Source: Candidatus Symbiopectobacterium sp. 'North America' (GTDB taxonomy: Bacteria > Pseudomonadota > Gammaproteobacteria > Enterobacterales > Enterobacteriaceae). Taken from it: a stretch of DNA of 64,000 nucleotides. The notes under the pieces were generated by a model. It saw only the letters and a program-made list of their open reading frames with translations. It did not search any database and was not told the DNA's origin. Location: the NCBI RefSeq assembly GCF_015762685.1, contig NZ_PEHF01000033.1:1-64000 (forward strand), in the 5' to 3' direction. Below are positions 9,627 through 20,653 of this stretch, in pieces. A program made the translations under genes and the position numbers. Position 1 is the first letter of the stretch. Each line of letters starts with the position of its first letter.

Positions 9627-10547
9627 ATGGAATTAAAGGATTATTACGCCATTATGGGCGTAAAATCGACTGACGCTCTTAAGACCATCAAGACCGCCTA
9701 TCGTCGATTGGCCCGCAAATACCACCCGGATGTCAGTAAAGAGCCCGACGCCGAAGCACGGTTTAAAGCCGTGGCTGAAGCGTGGGAAGTGCTGAGTGAC
9801 GAACAGCGGCGAGCAGAGTATGACCAACTGTGGCAACACCGTAATGATCCGCAGTTCACCCGGCAGCCTCAGCAGGAAAGTGGCCAGCGCTATAAGGCTG
9901 AAGACGTTGACGATCTTTTCTCCTCTATCTTTGGTCAACATGCACGCCAGTCACAGCAATCCCGCGCAACCCGTGGTCATGACATTGAAATCGAAGTCGC
10001 GGTATTTCTCGAAGAAATCCTTAGCGAGCACAATCAAACCATCAGTTACAGGCTACCGGTATATAACGCCTTCGGCATGGTAGAGCAGGAAATTCCCAAA
10101 ACGCTCAATGTGAAAATACCGGCAGGTGTGGGCAACGGTCAGCGCATTCGCCTTAAAGGCCAGGGAACGCCGGGTGAACAAGGTGGGCCGAATGGCGATC
10201 TGTGGTTGGTTATCCATATTGCTCCGCATCCACTGTTTGATATTGTGGGCCACGATTTGGAAATTGTGGTCCCGCTTGCCCCTTGGGAAGCAGCACTGGG
10301 CGCAAAGGTCACCGTACCGATACTGAAAGAGAGCATTCTGCTGACGATCCCTGCGGGCAGTCAGGTAGGCCAACGGTTACGTATCAAAGGTAAGGGGCTT
10401 ATCGGTAAACACCATACCGGCAATCTGTACGCCGTGATAAAAATCGTGATGCCACCGAAACCGGATGACAGCATCAGCACCCTGTGGCAACAGTTGGCAG
10501 ACGCCCAACCATCCTTTGATCCTCGCAAAACATGGGGGAAAGCATAA
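9627..10547 (+). CDS. cbpA: Curved DNA-binding protein, DnaJ co-chaperone
   Basis: DnaJ-type co-chaperone that stimulates DnaK and binds curved DNA in stationary phase. At 306 aa it matches E. coli CbpA in length and is collinear with it. The J domain occupies residues 1-70 with HPD at 33-35; a short linker and two beta-rich CTD domains follow ([38 protein letters not shown]). There is no zinc-finger region, as expected for CbpA rather than DnaJ. The ATG at 9627 gives the canonical [11 protein letters not shown] start; an in-frame ATG at 9609 only adds six residues. The stop overlaps cbpM (TAATG). Confidence 0.97.
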   Translation: MELKDYYAIMGVKSTDALKTIKTAYRRLARKYHPDVSKEPDAEARFKAVAEAWEVLSDEQRRAEYDQLWQHRNDPQFTRQPQQESGQRYKAEDVDDLFSSIFGQHARQSQQSRATRGHDIEIEVAVFLEEILSEHNQTISYRLPVYNAFGMVEQEIPKTLNVKIPAGVGNGQRIRLKGQGTPGEQGGPNGDLWLVIHIAPHPLFDIVGHDLEIVVPLAPWEAALGAKVTVPILKESILLTIPAGSQVGQRLRIKGKGLIGKHHTGNLYAVIKIVMPPKPDDSISTLWQQLADAQPSFDPRKTWGKA

Positions 10548-10855
10548 TGTCTACAGTAACCATCGCCTTTACCGTTTCTGAGTTTTGCCTACATACCGGC
10601 GTTTCGGAAGATGAACTGAGTGAAATTGTCGGCCTGGGGGTGATTGAACCTCATGAAGATGAACACTCATGCTGGCAATTTGACGATCGTGCAGCCGCGA
10701 TTATGCAGCGCGCCCTGCGTTTAAGAAGGCAGTTAGCGTTAGATTGGCCCGGTATCGCCGTAACCCTGACATTATTGGAAGAGAACGCGCAGTTGCGCCA
10801 AGAAAATCGACGACTGCAACAGCGTCTATCCCGCTTTATTTCACATGTTGGATAA
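10547..10855 (+). CDS. cbpM: CbpA modulator protein
   Basis: Small MerR-like modulator that binds the CbpA J domain and inhibits both its co-chaperone and DNA-binding activities. 102 aa, collinear with E. coli CbpM ([24 protein letters not shown] near the start, [16 protein letters not shown] then a coiled-coil tail [13 protein letters not shown]). The ATG shares one base with the cbpA stop, indicating translational coupling. An upstream ATG at 10532 would add five residues that lack family support. Confidence 0.95.
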   Translation: MSTVTIAFTVSEFCLHTGVSEDELSEIVGLGVIEPHEDEHSCWQFDDRAAAIMQRALRLRRQLALDWPGIAVTLTLLEENAQLRQENRRLQQRLSRFISHVG

Positions 10856-11161
10856 AGCCAGCCTGCGTAGCACGGTTTAAAATCCGTAGTAATGTGCTAC
10901 GCATCAGAGTGCATCAATGATAGTGCGGTGCCAGCTCTTCTTCAGTAGGGCTGGTCATCCCTTTAATGTAAGTATCGGTGTTCACAGTATTACCCATCTG
11001 TGCGAGGTAGCAAATCAGCATGTAAATTTGTTGTCAGGCCATATATTGGCTGTGGTATTATTATAATTAACCTGGTTATTTTATAATTCGCCATCTTATA
11101 TCATTATTAACCACAAATAACTTATTCGTACAAAAATTGCTTCATTTCAGGTCAAAGGCAT
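10856..11161. other. Intergenic region with hairpin and a short minus-strand remnant
   Basis: A perfect 9-bp inverted repeat, GCGTAGCAC (10865-10873) with GTGCTACGC (10894-10902), directly follows cbpM and may act as its terminator or processing hairpin, although no U-tract follows. On the minus strand, an ATG at 11021 opens a 35-codon frame (ending PTEEELAPHYH, stop at 10914) that looks like the tail of a larger lost protein, not recognised. The rest, up to 11161, is AT-rich and probably carries the promoter of the next gene. Confidence 0.45.
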
Positions 11162-11698
11162 ATGAACATCTCTTATAAAAAAATCAAAAAACAAATATTT
11201 TCGAAGAAAATTATCCTTACCTCAATTATTCTCTCTATAATGTTTTTTATTTTTTGATATATGTTATGGGCAAGTAATATTTCTCGAAATACAATACTGA
11301 TAAAATCCCTTCCAGAGCTTACAATTTATATCACGTTTGCATCGACTCTGGGGCTTATATTCGCCGCAAAAGTAGCTTATCAACGACCACTGGGAAAATC
11401 ACCAAAGTATATTTTTGAAGTTTTTTTTAGCTGGTTCTGCATGGGGTTTGTTTTAATACTCAATATTTTTGATGTCTACGTCTACCTTTTCCCTGACGAA
11501 GTGATTACATATACCTCAGAATATGAAATTGTCTTTCCAGGTCCGTCGAGAGGGAAAAGCGGCCGCTGTGAAGCAGGATTATGGGTAAAAGACAGGCACA
11601 CAAACCAATGGAAACAGTTATGTATCAATCAAAAGATACTGTTAACCAAAAGAAAACAAGGCATGACTTATCTACACATGATCTTTACTGATCCATAA
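11162..11698 (+). pseudogene. Small two-helix membrane protein with in-frame TGA
   Basis: The ATG at 11162 starts a basic segment and a hydrophobic helix (ILTSIILSIMFFIF) interrupted by TGA at 11255-11257; the same frame continues without shift to 11698, with two further membrane helices (TIYITFASTLGLIFAA, SWFCMGFVLILNIF) and a soluble tail of about 70 residues with two Cys. Total 178 codons. TGG to TGA is the simplest origin. The stretch is markedly AT-richer than its neighbours, suggesting transfer. The size and layout resemble some bacteriocin immunity or phage-exclusion membrane proteins, but no family motif was recognised. It ends against a strong hairpin. Confidence 0.6.
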
Positions 11699-11717
11699 TC
11701 ACCATCATACAGAGTAT

Positions 11718-11738
11718 CAGGGCGGTTCCCCCGCCCTG
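11718..11738. terminator. Hairpin between convergent genes
   Basis: CAGGGCGG and CCGCCCTG form an 8-bp GC-rich stem with a 5-nt loop between the plus-strand gene ending at 11698 and the minus-strand bglA-like gene ending at 11755. No clear U-tract on either side; bidirectional terminator by position. Confidence 0.6.
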
Positions 11739-11754
11739 TCGTATAGATCCTGCG

Positions 11755-13216
<1,462 letters not shown>

Positions 13217-13236
13217 ATTCTCTCTCCCATTGATGA

Positions 13237-15147
13237 TTAAACGATAGCGCTAAACAAGGTCATTAAGGTGTTGCTGTTATTTACGCGATGTTGTTCGGTG
13301 GCGGAAATCGACTGATAGTCATCGGTATTGGCGATTACCACAGGCGTTGTCACATCAAAGCCTTTGGCGATCAGCGCCTCAAGATCGAAGGTCACCAGCA
13401 GTTGCCCTGTGGTCACACGATCCCCTTCACTGACATGGCTGGCAAAATGCTCACCGTTGAGTCGTACCGTGTTGATCCCGACGTGCACCAACACTTCCAC
13501 ACCATCATCAGAGGTGATGCCGATGGCATGTTTGCTGTGGAACAGTTTTGATACCACGCTGTTTACCAGCGACGTCACTACCCCTTCAGAGGGGAGAATT
13601 GCGATGCCTTTACCCATGATTTCACTGGCAAAGACCGCATCCTTAACCGAGGTGAGCGGCACGACAGTGCCATTGAGCGGTGCCACCAGCGTGATGCCCG
13701 GTAACAGGCTTTGTCTACCCGCAGTCGTCAGAGGGGCAGAAGGCGTTGTCGTTTTTGACGTTTTTGCCGTTGCTGTCGACGACTCGCCGAGTGACTCATC
13801 AAAGCCCAGCAGGTAGGTCAACAAGGCCGAGAGAGTGAACGACATGCCGATTCCAATCAGGTAATAGGCAAACGTGGTCGTCATAAACGCAGGCAACGTG
13901 GTCAATGCCGGGAAGACATAGGCCATAACCGTGGTGCCCATTGAACCGATAAAGCCACCCGCGACCGTCCCGGCAATCAGCGATGCCACCAGCGGGCGCT
14001 TATATTTGATAGAAATACCGTAGACGATAGGCTCGGTTACGCCAGCAAACAACGCGGGCACCATGCTGGATAGAGCAAAGGATTTCAGCTTTTTATCTTT
14101 AGCTTTCAGGAACACGCCAAACGCAACCCCCGCCTGCGCAAAGGTCGCTGCGGCCGTAGCCGGTTTGATGGTGTCAAAGCCACGCAGCGCCAGGTTATTA
14201 AGCATCACCGGCACCATGCCCCAATGCAGGCCAAAGATCACTAGCAGCGTCCAACCACCGCCCAGGATCGCCCCGGTCAACATGCCGCTCACGCCGTTCA
14301 TGTAAGCAATGCCCTCACCGATACCGTCCCCGAGGTAGACACCAATCGGTCGGACGGCAATAACAATCACCGGCACCATTATCAGCATCCCCAACATCGG
14401 CACAGCCACCATTCCGATGCTTTGGTGAATCAGACGTTTTAGCAATCGCTCCAGATAGGAGTAGGCCCAGATAGCCAGTATCGCTGGGATCAACGTGGAG
14501 GAATATTTCATCAGCACCACCGGAATCCCCAGAAACTCGACAATGTCCCCCTGTTTTGCCATCAACCCGGTGAACGTCGGTTACAGAAATGCACCGACAA
14601 TCGCCACGGAAACAAACGGATGTGCATTGAACGCTTTAGCACAGGAAAATGCCAACAGCAGCGGCAGGAAATAAAACACGCTGTTGCTCGCTGCCGCCAG
14701 AATTTTATAGGTACTGCCTGCGGTATCAATAAAGTGGTAGGTCGAAAGGATCACCAGAAATGCTTTCAGCATCCCGGCACCGGCCAATGCAGGCACAATT
14801 GGCACTAAAATAGAGGACATTTTATTGAACAAACGTCCGACCATATTGCCTTTCTTCCCATCGGATTCGCTCTCACTATCAGAGGGGGCATCACCTTTAA
14901 TGCCAAACTCCTCCACTAAAAGGCGATATACCGTAGAGACATCATTGCCAATCACGACCTGGTATTGATTATTGCTTTCGACGACCAGAATAACGCCATC
15001 CAGGTTATCCAATGCGGCTTTATTAAATTTAGTGCCATCTTTTAGTGAAAGTCTTAAGCGTGTAATACAGTGAGTTAACGAGCCAACGTTCTTTTCACCG
15101 CCAATAAGCTCAAGTATTTCCCCGGCAAGTAAACGAAAATTACTCAT
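13237..15147 (-). pseudogene. bglF: Beta-glucoside PTS permease EIIBCA, in-frame TAA
   Basis: Phosphotransferase permease that imports and phosphorylates aryl-beta-glucosides and also inactivates BglG by phosphorylation. Domain order B-C-A: EIIB with phospho-Cys27 (LTHCITRLRL), a membrane EIIC domain, then EIIA from about residue 480 with the active His in VLVHVGINTVRLNGE. The only lesion is TAA at 14581-14583 after VAIVGAFL; the frame resumes immediately as PTFTGLMAKQGD, so a single CAA to TAA change probably killed a 636-codon gene. A fragment restarting at 14565 would lack EIIB. It follows bglG by 104 bp. Confidence 0.92.
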
Positions 15148-15251
15148 GGGCTGACCTCGATAATAGTCATCGTCGTATTTTTATTACAAAATGAATAAGC
15201 AACTGTTTAAGCGCTTGTAGTAAACCCCATCATGAAAACTGTCTTTAAACG

Positions 15252-16079
15252 TTATTTCCTCACATGTTCAATATGTATAGAAAGAAACATCATTTCATCA
15301 TCGGTTAGCGAGTGGCCATAATCATGGCTAATAAATTTATTCACGCGTTTGGCGCATTCATAGGAGGCAGAATATTTTAATACCACAACGTCATGCAACG
15401 AGCTGTAATCGCTGGTGACATAAGTATTACTCAGTAACCGATGCGCAAAAAATTTCAGGTGAGTAACAAACCGCTGAAAATTGATTGAGTCTTCTTGGTA
15501 TTCAATTTTGAAATGGTATTTAACAATGTTCAGAATATCCTGAATCACTTTCGATACGGCCTTTATATCCGGCATCGCACCGTCTTTCTGCGAGTTCAAC
15601 AGATGTAGGGCAATAAACCCTGCTTCGTCTTCAGGCAACGCCACGTGGAGTTGGGCATTAATTTCAGCAATCGCCCACTGACTGATGATAAACTCATTAC
15701 GATAAAGGCGCTTAATATCCCACAGCAGCATATTTTCGACATAAGTACCCTGCCAGGTTCTTTCGATAGCAAAACTCAAGTGATCTAGCAAAGAGGCATA
15801 AACGCTTTTGTGAATTTTTCTGTCGAGTTTACTGGTCGCCTGCTTAACGATATCCAGAACGATATTAAACAGCGCATCAGGAACATCCTTAAATGCTTCG
15901 CTGGTTTTATCGATGCAGTTCTCTTCATCAAGTCGAAATATTTTTTGAATACAGGCCTCATCGACCAGGTCATCGGTTTTTTTGTTAAAACCAACGCCTT
16001 TTCCAATAACAACGCACTCCTTGCCGCTAAAATCGCGTGCAACGATGACATTGTTATTCAGAACCCGCTGTATTCTCAT
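15252..16079 (-). CDS. bglG: BglG-family transcriptional antiterminator
   Basis: RNA-binding antiterminator that, when active as a dimer, stabilises the RAT hairpin in the leader and prevents the terminator forming. 275 aa, intact. Residues 1-55 are the CAT RNA-binding domain (RIQRVLNNNVIVARDFSGKE). Two PTS regulation domains follow, with phosphorylatable His in HLSFAIER and FIALHLLNS (PRD1) and in FVTHLKFFAHRLLS and FLSIHIEHV (PRD2). It is the first gene of the operon, just downstream of its own RAT-terminator element. Its two target genes are broken, so its present effect is probably confined to its own leader. Confidence 0.94.
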   Translation of the reverse strand: MRIQRVLNNNVIVARDFSGKECVVIGKGVGFNKKTDDLVDEACIQKIFRLDEENCIDKTSEAFKDVPDALFNIVLDIVKQATSKLDRKIHKSVYASLLDHLSFAIERTWQGTYVENMLLWDIKRLYRNEFIISQWAIAEINAQLHVALPEDEAGFIALHLLNSQKDGAMPDIKAVSKVIQDILNIVKYHFKIEYQEDSINFQRFVTHLKFFAHRLLSNTYVTSDYSSLHDVVVLKYSASYECAKRVNKFISHDYGHSLTDDEMMFLSIHIEHVRK

Positions 16080-16088
16080 ATTCTACCC

Positions 16089-16135
16089 AAAAAAAAAGCA
16101 AAACCTAAAAGAGTCTTTTATCTCTTTTAGGTTTT
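16089..16135 (-). terminator. bgl leader rho-independent terminator
   Basis: Perfect 14-bp hairpin, AAAACCTAAAAGAG with CTCTTTTAGGTTTT (plus 16100-16113 and 16122-16135), loop of 8 nt, followed on the minus strand by GC and a run of nine Ts (plus 16089-16097), ending eight bases before the bglG start codon. Classic BglG-controlled attenuator. Confidence 0.9.
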
Positions 16136-16161
16136 ACCTGTTATTCAAAGAGTAACAATCC
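16130..16161 (-). promoter_or_regulatory. Ribonucleic antiterminator (RAT) site
   Basis: The minus strand reads GGATTGTTACTC, a variable middle, then AGGTAAAACC, closely matching the E. coli bgl RAT (GGATTGTTACTG...GGCAAAACC). It overlaps the upstream arm of the terminator by 6 bp, making the two RNA structures mutually exclusive. This identifies the leader as a BglG target. Confidence 0.85.
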
Positions 16162-16185
16162 ATGCCTGAGAATACACCATAACCC

Positions 16186-16191
16186 AGTATA
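16186..16191 (-). promoter_or_regulatory. Candidate -10 box of bgl operon
   Basis: TATACT on the minus strand lies 25 bp upstream of the RAT site, which would place it near the transcript start. A TCAAAC 17 bp further upstream is a poor -35, and a half CRP-like TGTGA sits nearby at about 16228. A CRP-dependent promoter is plausible but weakly supported. Confidence 0.35.
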
Positions 16192-16324
16192 CCTTGCAAG
16201 TAGGAGATGTTTGATTTTCGTTTTATTGTGATGATTATCAAGCATTAACAAGAGATTTACCATACCCTACAGCCTGCATAAAATATGGCAACAAAAAAAC
16301 ATCCCTGTCTCAGTTTTTTCGCTC

Positions 16325-16987
16325 TCAACGCGGGTCGAGCGGTTCCAACCGATCCCGAATCTGCTCCCGCCAGGTAGCCGACAAGGTTTCAATCTGATAA
16401 ACCGCTTCCAGCGCCTCTCGGCTGGCGGCCAGATCGAAAATGATATCCTGCACGCGACTCAGCGGCCATTGACCGTAAGTGCGCTCCAACAGATCAAACG
16501 TGGCACCCGCGTAAACCTCGCCCTCCTGCAACACGCGATAGAACCAGCCGTTGCGGGATTGCGCATGCATTAAGGCCGGTGCGGCATTATCTTCCAGTCG
16601 CCCCGCCATGGTATTGCAGGCAATACGCCCCCAGGATACCTGAAGCAGCGCTGTTCCCACGTTGAAGATATCACCCGCGCACACGCTCTGTTCAGTCATC
16701 CCCTGCGTTGAAAAATTTTCACCAAAAATGCCCGGGGCGTCAAATAGCGCAGCGCGATCGGGGTACTTAGCGCGCCAGAAAGCATAGTGTTCCCACGCAT
16801 AGTGTAATAGAGCACAGTCCGGATCCGGGTAGTAGGTTTTATCCCCCTGCTCAGTTTCCAGACCGTGAGAGTGAATCCAGGCCCGCTCGCTAAACACCTT
16901 CTTCCCATGAGAGGTAGTTGTTTGTTTCGCATTGCACAAAATACGGGATAACGTTGCTGTGTGTTCCATAAAGCTTCCACGTTCCAT
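16325..16987 (-). CDS. MOSC-domain protein, YiiM-like
   Basis: MOSC (molybdenum-cofactor sulfurase C-terminal) protein resembling E. coli YiiM, which binds molybdenum cofactor and helps reduce N-hydroxylated bases. The YiiM pattern is visible: YPDPDCALLHYAWEHYAFW, GIFGENFSTQGMTE, VCAGDIFNVGTALLQVS and the conserved Cys in GRIACNTMAG, expected to bind the cofactor. A C-terminal helical region completes 220 aa. The ATG at 16987 is preceded by GGAGG; a TTG at 17020 and ATG at 16969 are alternatives. It starts 38 bp after the TonB receptor stop and so belongs to the uptake operon upstream, whose ModE-box-like site also points to molybdenum. Confidence 0.85.
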   Translation of the reverse strand: MERGSFMEHTATLSRILCNAKQTTTSHGKKVFSERAWIHSHGLETEQGDKTYYPDPDCALLHYAWEHYAFWRAKYPDRAALFDAPGIFGENFSTQGMTEQSVCAGDIFNVGTALLQVSWGRIACNTMAGRLEDNAAPALMHAQSRNGWFYRVLQEGEVYAGATFDLLERTYGQWPLSRVQDIIFDLAASREALEAVYQIETLSATWREQIRDRLEPLDPR

Positions 16988-17025
16988 AAAACCTCCACCC
17001 TCAATGCAGGTGCTCCCCAAGACAA

Positions 17026-18989
17026 TCAGAACTTGTAGGCAATTCCCGCCCAGAAATTGCGCCCTTGCTCAATGAACCCTTCGTTATAGGCATACTCGGT
17101 ATTGAACAGGTTATTGACCGAGGCATTGACGCTGACACCACGGCCCACGTCGTAATCGGCACGCAGGTTGGTCACGGTGAAGTCAGAAGCACGCTGTTTC
17201 GCGTCACTGCTGTTGTAAGCCGAGGATAGTGCTTCCTGCGACATGGTGAAGCTTAAGGTTTCGCAAGGCTTGAAGGTCATCCATGCCACCAGCGTATGCG
17301 TCGGCAAATCGGTCACTTTACCCACTTCGTCCTGTTTCACATCAGCATGAATCAGGCCATAGCTCAGGCCAAGGTCCAGCATCTCCGTCACGCGCCCTTT
17401 TACACCTAGATCCAGGCCGGTGTAGTCCACGCGCCCGCTGTTACGGTTTTGCAGGGTATTGGCATCAATGGTGTGCCCCAGAATCGCATCATTGACGCGG
17501 TTATAATAGACGCTGACATCATAGGCCCAGTCGCGGGTAAAGGTGCCGTTCCAAGTCACATCAATGGCTTGCACCCGTTCTGGGTTCAAGTGCGGGTTCA
17601 CCAGCACCGTCTGGCCGTTATAGGCGGGTTTCGAGGTGGTGTAACGCTCTTTGAGCGTGGGGAAACGTGTACGATCCGAGAAAGAGAGCGACAGCGTATC
17701 TTCATTGGCGAAGTGATATTTGGTCATCAACTGCCAGTTAAAGTCATTCTGGCTATTGTTGGCGTAATGGGTAATATCGCCGCTTTTCTCGTGTTTCATG
17801 CCCTGACGACTGTCGCGCAAGTCATAGCTGATACCGGCCACCACGTCGAGATTATCGGCCGCGGCCCATTGGTATTCACTCGCCAAAGACCAGGTACGAT
17901 CTTTGTAGCGGTCAAACGGCGCATCGACAGCCCCTCGTTCCCGATGCACATCATCCTTCTAGTTCACTGCAAACGAGAGCAAATCACTGGTGCGCACATC
18001 GGCAGCAAGTTGCAGCCCGGCCCCGTTAGTGAAATCGGAGTAATGGCTGTAATTTCCTTTACGGTTATTCAGGTCGGCCAGCGATTGATACATCATCAGC
18101 GTATTTTCGAAGGTATCACGATAGAGACGGCTCTTCAGGGTATAGCGATCGCCAAGCTGTGTGGTGCCCTGATAGTAGTAGCTCTCTTTATCATACTCCA
18201 ATAGCGGGACTGCTGGCCGCTGTTGCCCGAGTAGGGTGGGTTCTCTTTGCTGCCGTCCTGATTGATATAGGTAAATATGTATTCGTCATTTTCGCACGGG
18301 GTAAAGCCCACTTTGACGATCCCGCGTTTATCATCCGCCGCGGAGTTGATCATCTTGCCATTCTGACCGGCAACCGGATTGTCTACGCTGCGCGGCAGGC
18401 CGAGAAAATCCTGTTTTACCCGGCTACCGCTGAGCTGGATATAGCCCGTGTCATTACTGGCACCCAGTGATGCCCGGGTGTCGAAGGCGTTTGTTTTGCT
18501 GCGAGTCCAGCCCTGACGATATCCCACGCTGGCTTCCAGCGGCTTGGTTGGCTTCTTGCTGGTGATATTGATGGCCCCGCCCATCTGATTCGGGCCTTGC
18601 AGCAACGACGAATAGCCTTTGGACACTTCCAGCGACGCCAGATCGGAGGTAAGGAAACGCCCTAAATCCAGATTGCCGTCATAAGGAACATAGACCGGTA
18701 CGCCGTCAAAATAGACCGGCACCTGGCGGCTATCAAAGCCACGTACCTTGACCTGCTGTTCATTACGTACGCCCGATTTTTGCAATACCACGCCAGGCAC
18801 CACGCTAAGCGCCTGTGCCACATTGCGTTTATCCAGCTTTTGTATGGTTTCCTGATTAAGCACCGTGGTGGTAGCCGCAGGCACCGGGCTCGACCACACG
18901 GTCATGGTGTCGCTTTCCAGCCCAGCAACAGCGTTATGCGCGAAAGCAAGCGACAGCGCGGTGTAAAGATAATTTCTCTTAAATCTCAT
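17026..18989 (-). pseudogene. TonB-dependent metal-chelate receptor, broken
   Basis: Outer-membrane receptor of the operon, lacking an STN domain, so not FecR-coupled. Signal peptide, a TonB-box-like DTMTVWSS segment, plug (NVAQALSVVPGVVLQKSG, VKVRGFDSRQVPVYFDGVPV, GPNQMGGAINITSKKP) and a barrel ending in the canonical FWAGIAYKF. The first frame loses register near 18200, after SGQQSRYW; the barrel resumes in another frame as EYDKESYYYQG. A second lesion is TAG at 17959-17961 after LLSFAVN, with the same frame continuing. Both inactivate. It lies 27 bp after modD, and the MOSC gene follows. Substrate is inferred from the neighbours as molybdenum or tungsten chelate rather than iron. Confidence 0.87.
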
Positions 18990-19016
18990 TGTTATTATGT
19001 CCTTTTTTTATTTTCA

Positions 19017-19832
19017 CTAATGCGGCGCGTAATAGGGCGTCGAGGTCACAAACAGCGTGATGCAACAATCGAGATAATCCGGCAGGGTGGCGAGCGTGAT
19101 GCAGCCAGTCAGCGCCAGCGTGCAGGCAGGCGCGAGGGTGGGGGCAAAGCGGGCAATATTCGCTGCTTGTTCAGGGGTAAATTTGTCGAGTTGTATGTAA
19201 TCAGGTGCCGCAAGCAGCGCTGCCAATGCCTCGTCCGGCGTGTCCGCCTCCACCACGATCTTTCTTTCCGGCGCATGGCGGCGCAGTTGGCTGACCATGG
19301 CAGGCCAGTCATTAGCATTCGCGAGAAAGCGGCGGTGATTGGCAAACAGCAGGATGGTTTCACTACAACCGGCGCGATGAATCAACCCGCCAGCGGCCCG
19401 CACTGCATGCGTGGCGAGCAGCTTGGTGCCGGGGATCATTTTGCGCGTGCAGGCGATATGCCCGTCAGGATGGCGCTGGCGCAGCAGTTCCAGCATGCGC
19501 GCCAGATAGCCAGATACGCCGCAGCTCCATTTCAGTACATTCTGTACCGCCTTCCATCCCTGATGCAGCGCCGCCGCTGATCCGCTGGCATACAGCAAGG
19601 GCTGCCCAGCAACCACGTACTCGCCATCACTCACCGAGGCCGTCACATTCACCCCGAGTGACGTGAGCATCTGTCGTGCAGCGGCAATCCCGCTGACACA
19701 ACCACCCTGCCGATGAAAGAAGGTGATATGTCCTGGCTCTGCGCCAATACCGAGCGCCTGGGTCGTCAGATCGCCACCCTGAATATCTTCGAGCAGCCAG
19801 GCGTCGGTGAGCGCCTGCGCAAGGAAAATCAT
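19017..19832 (-). CDS. modD: ModD, quinolinate phosphoribosyltransferase-like
   Basis: ModD-family protein, a homologue of NadC found with molybdenum transport genes; its reaction is not settled. 271 aa and intact. NadC-like landmarks: LLEDIQGGDLTTQ (residues 13-25), the phosphoribosyl-pyrophosphate and substrate-site segment TRKMIPGTKLL, HRAGCSETILLFANH, then VVEADTPDEA, DYIQLDKF and a C-terminal VTSTPYYAP. The ATG at 19832 overlaps the methyltransferase stop (ATGA), which decides the start; a longer start at 19862 lies inside that gene. Position in a TonB/ABC uptake operon suggests it modifies a cofactor or chelator for molybdenum handling. Confidence 0.88.
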   Translation of the reverse strand: MIFLAQALTDAWLLEDIQGGDLTTQALGIGAEPGHITFFHRQGGCVSGIAAARQMLTSLGVNVTASVSDGEYVVAGQPLLYASGSAAALHQGWKAVQNVLKWSCGVSGYLARMLELLRQRHPDGHIACTRKMIPGTKLLATHAVRAAGGLIHRAGCSETILLFANHRRFLANANDWPAMVSQLRRHAPERKIVVEADTPDEALAALLAAPDYIQLDKFTPEQAANIARFAPTLAPACTLALTGCITLATLPDYLDCCITLFVTSTPYYAPH

Positions 19833-20641
19833 GATGTTGCTCCGAGCGGCACGCTGTCCCAATAGATCAGCGCCCAGTCACGGATTGGTGGCGCAATCGC
19901 GCTGACATCCTGCTGCTGATACCAGCGATACAGCCGCTCACGCTCCTCATCGCTGAGTGTGCCGAAGCTCCATTTCACGTTTTCTTCGAAGCGTGCATAA
20001 GTGCTGTTATCCTGCTGGCAGTTTGGCCCACGGATAAAATCGACTTGTGCATAAATCCCCATTTGATACAGCACATTGAGGGCATAGATATAGTTAGGCA
20101 GCTCCACCACTTAGCGCCCTAACGCCCGCTGAATCACCGGTGACATAAACGAGGTGCTGACCAGATGTGTGGTATACACACGCAGTCGTGCCTGCCGGTT
20201 CAACTTCGCCATTGCCTGTCGCATATCGGCCACCAGCGTCGAACGCGACGCCACCGCGATATCACACACCGGCAGTTCATCCCAGCTTTCTTCCCAGGCA
20301 CGACGCACCCAGCTCACGTTATCTGCACCTTGCTGCTGCGCACGACGGGCTGCCACCGCCAGCATGCCCGGGCTGTAATCCACGCCATATAACGTCTCCA
20401 GGTTATCCGCCAGCGCCAATGCCACGGTGCCCGGACCGCACCCCATATCAAACAGCGACTGCGCACCGCGCAAATCAATCTTCGCCACCAGCTGTTGCAG
20501 ATAGCAGTCCTGAGGCGAAGCACAGTTTTCTGCCATCTTCTCCGCCCGTTTATCCCAGTGATCGGGCGTTTTTTCGGTGCGATGCGCCAGCGCCAATTGC
20601 TGGCGGTAAAGGTCTGCAAAATCAATATCATCAATCAGCAT
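19829..20641 (-). pseudogene. SAM-dependent methyltransferase, in-frame TAA
   Basis: Class I S-adenosylmethionine methyltransferase. Motif I is clear (LFDMGCGPGTVALALAD), followed by an acidic loop after the second strand (LYGVDYSPGML) and the later CDIAVASRSTLV strand. The frame is interrupted at 20111-20113 by TAA after IQRALGR and resumes at once as VVELPNYIYALNVLYQMG, totalling 270 codons. CAA or GAA to TAA would explain it. It sits between the ABC ATPase (12 bp gap) and modD (ATGA overlap), the usual place of this family in such operons, where it may modify the metal chelator; that is inference. Confidence 0.85.
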
Positions 20642-20653
20642 TGCTATCCCTTC

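Noticed and set aside
15148-15251. Second RAT/terminator between bglG and bglF, as in E. coli
   Set aside because: Neither a GGATTGTTAC-like element nor a hairpin with T-tract is present in the 104-bp gap.
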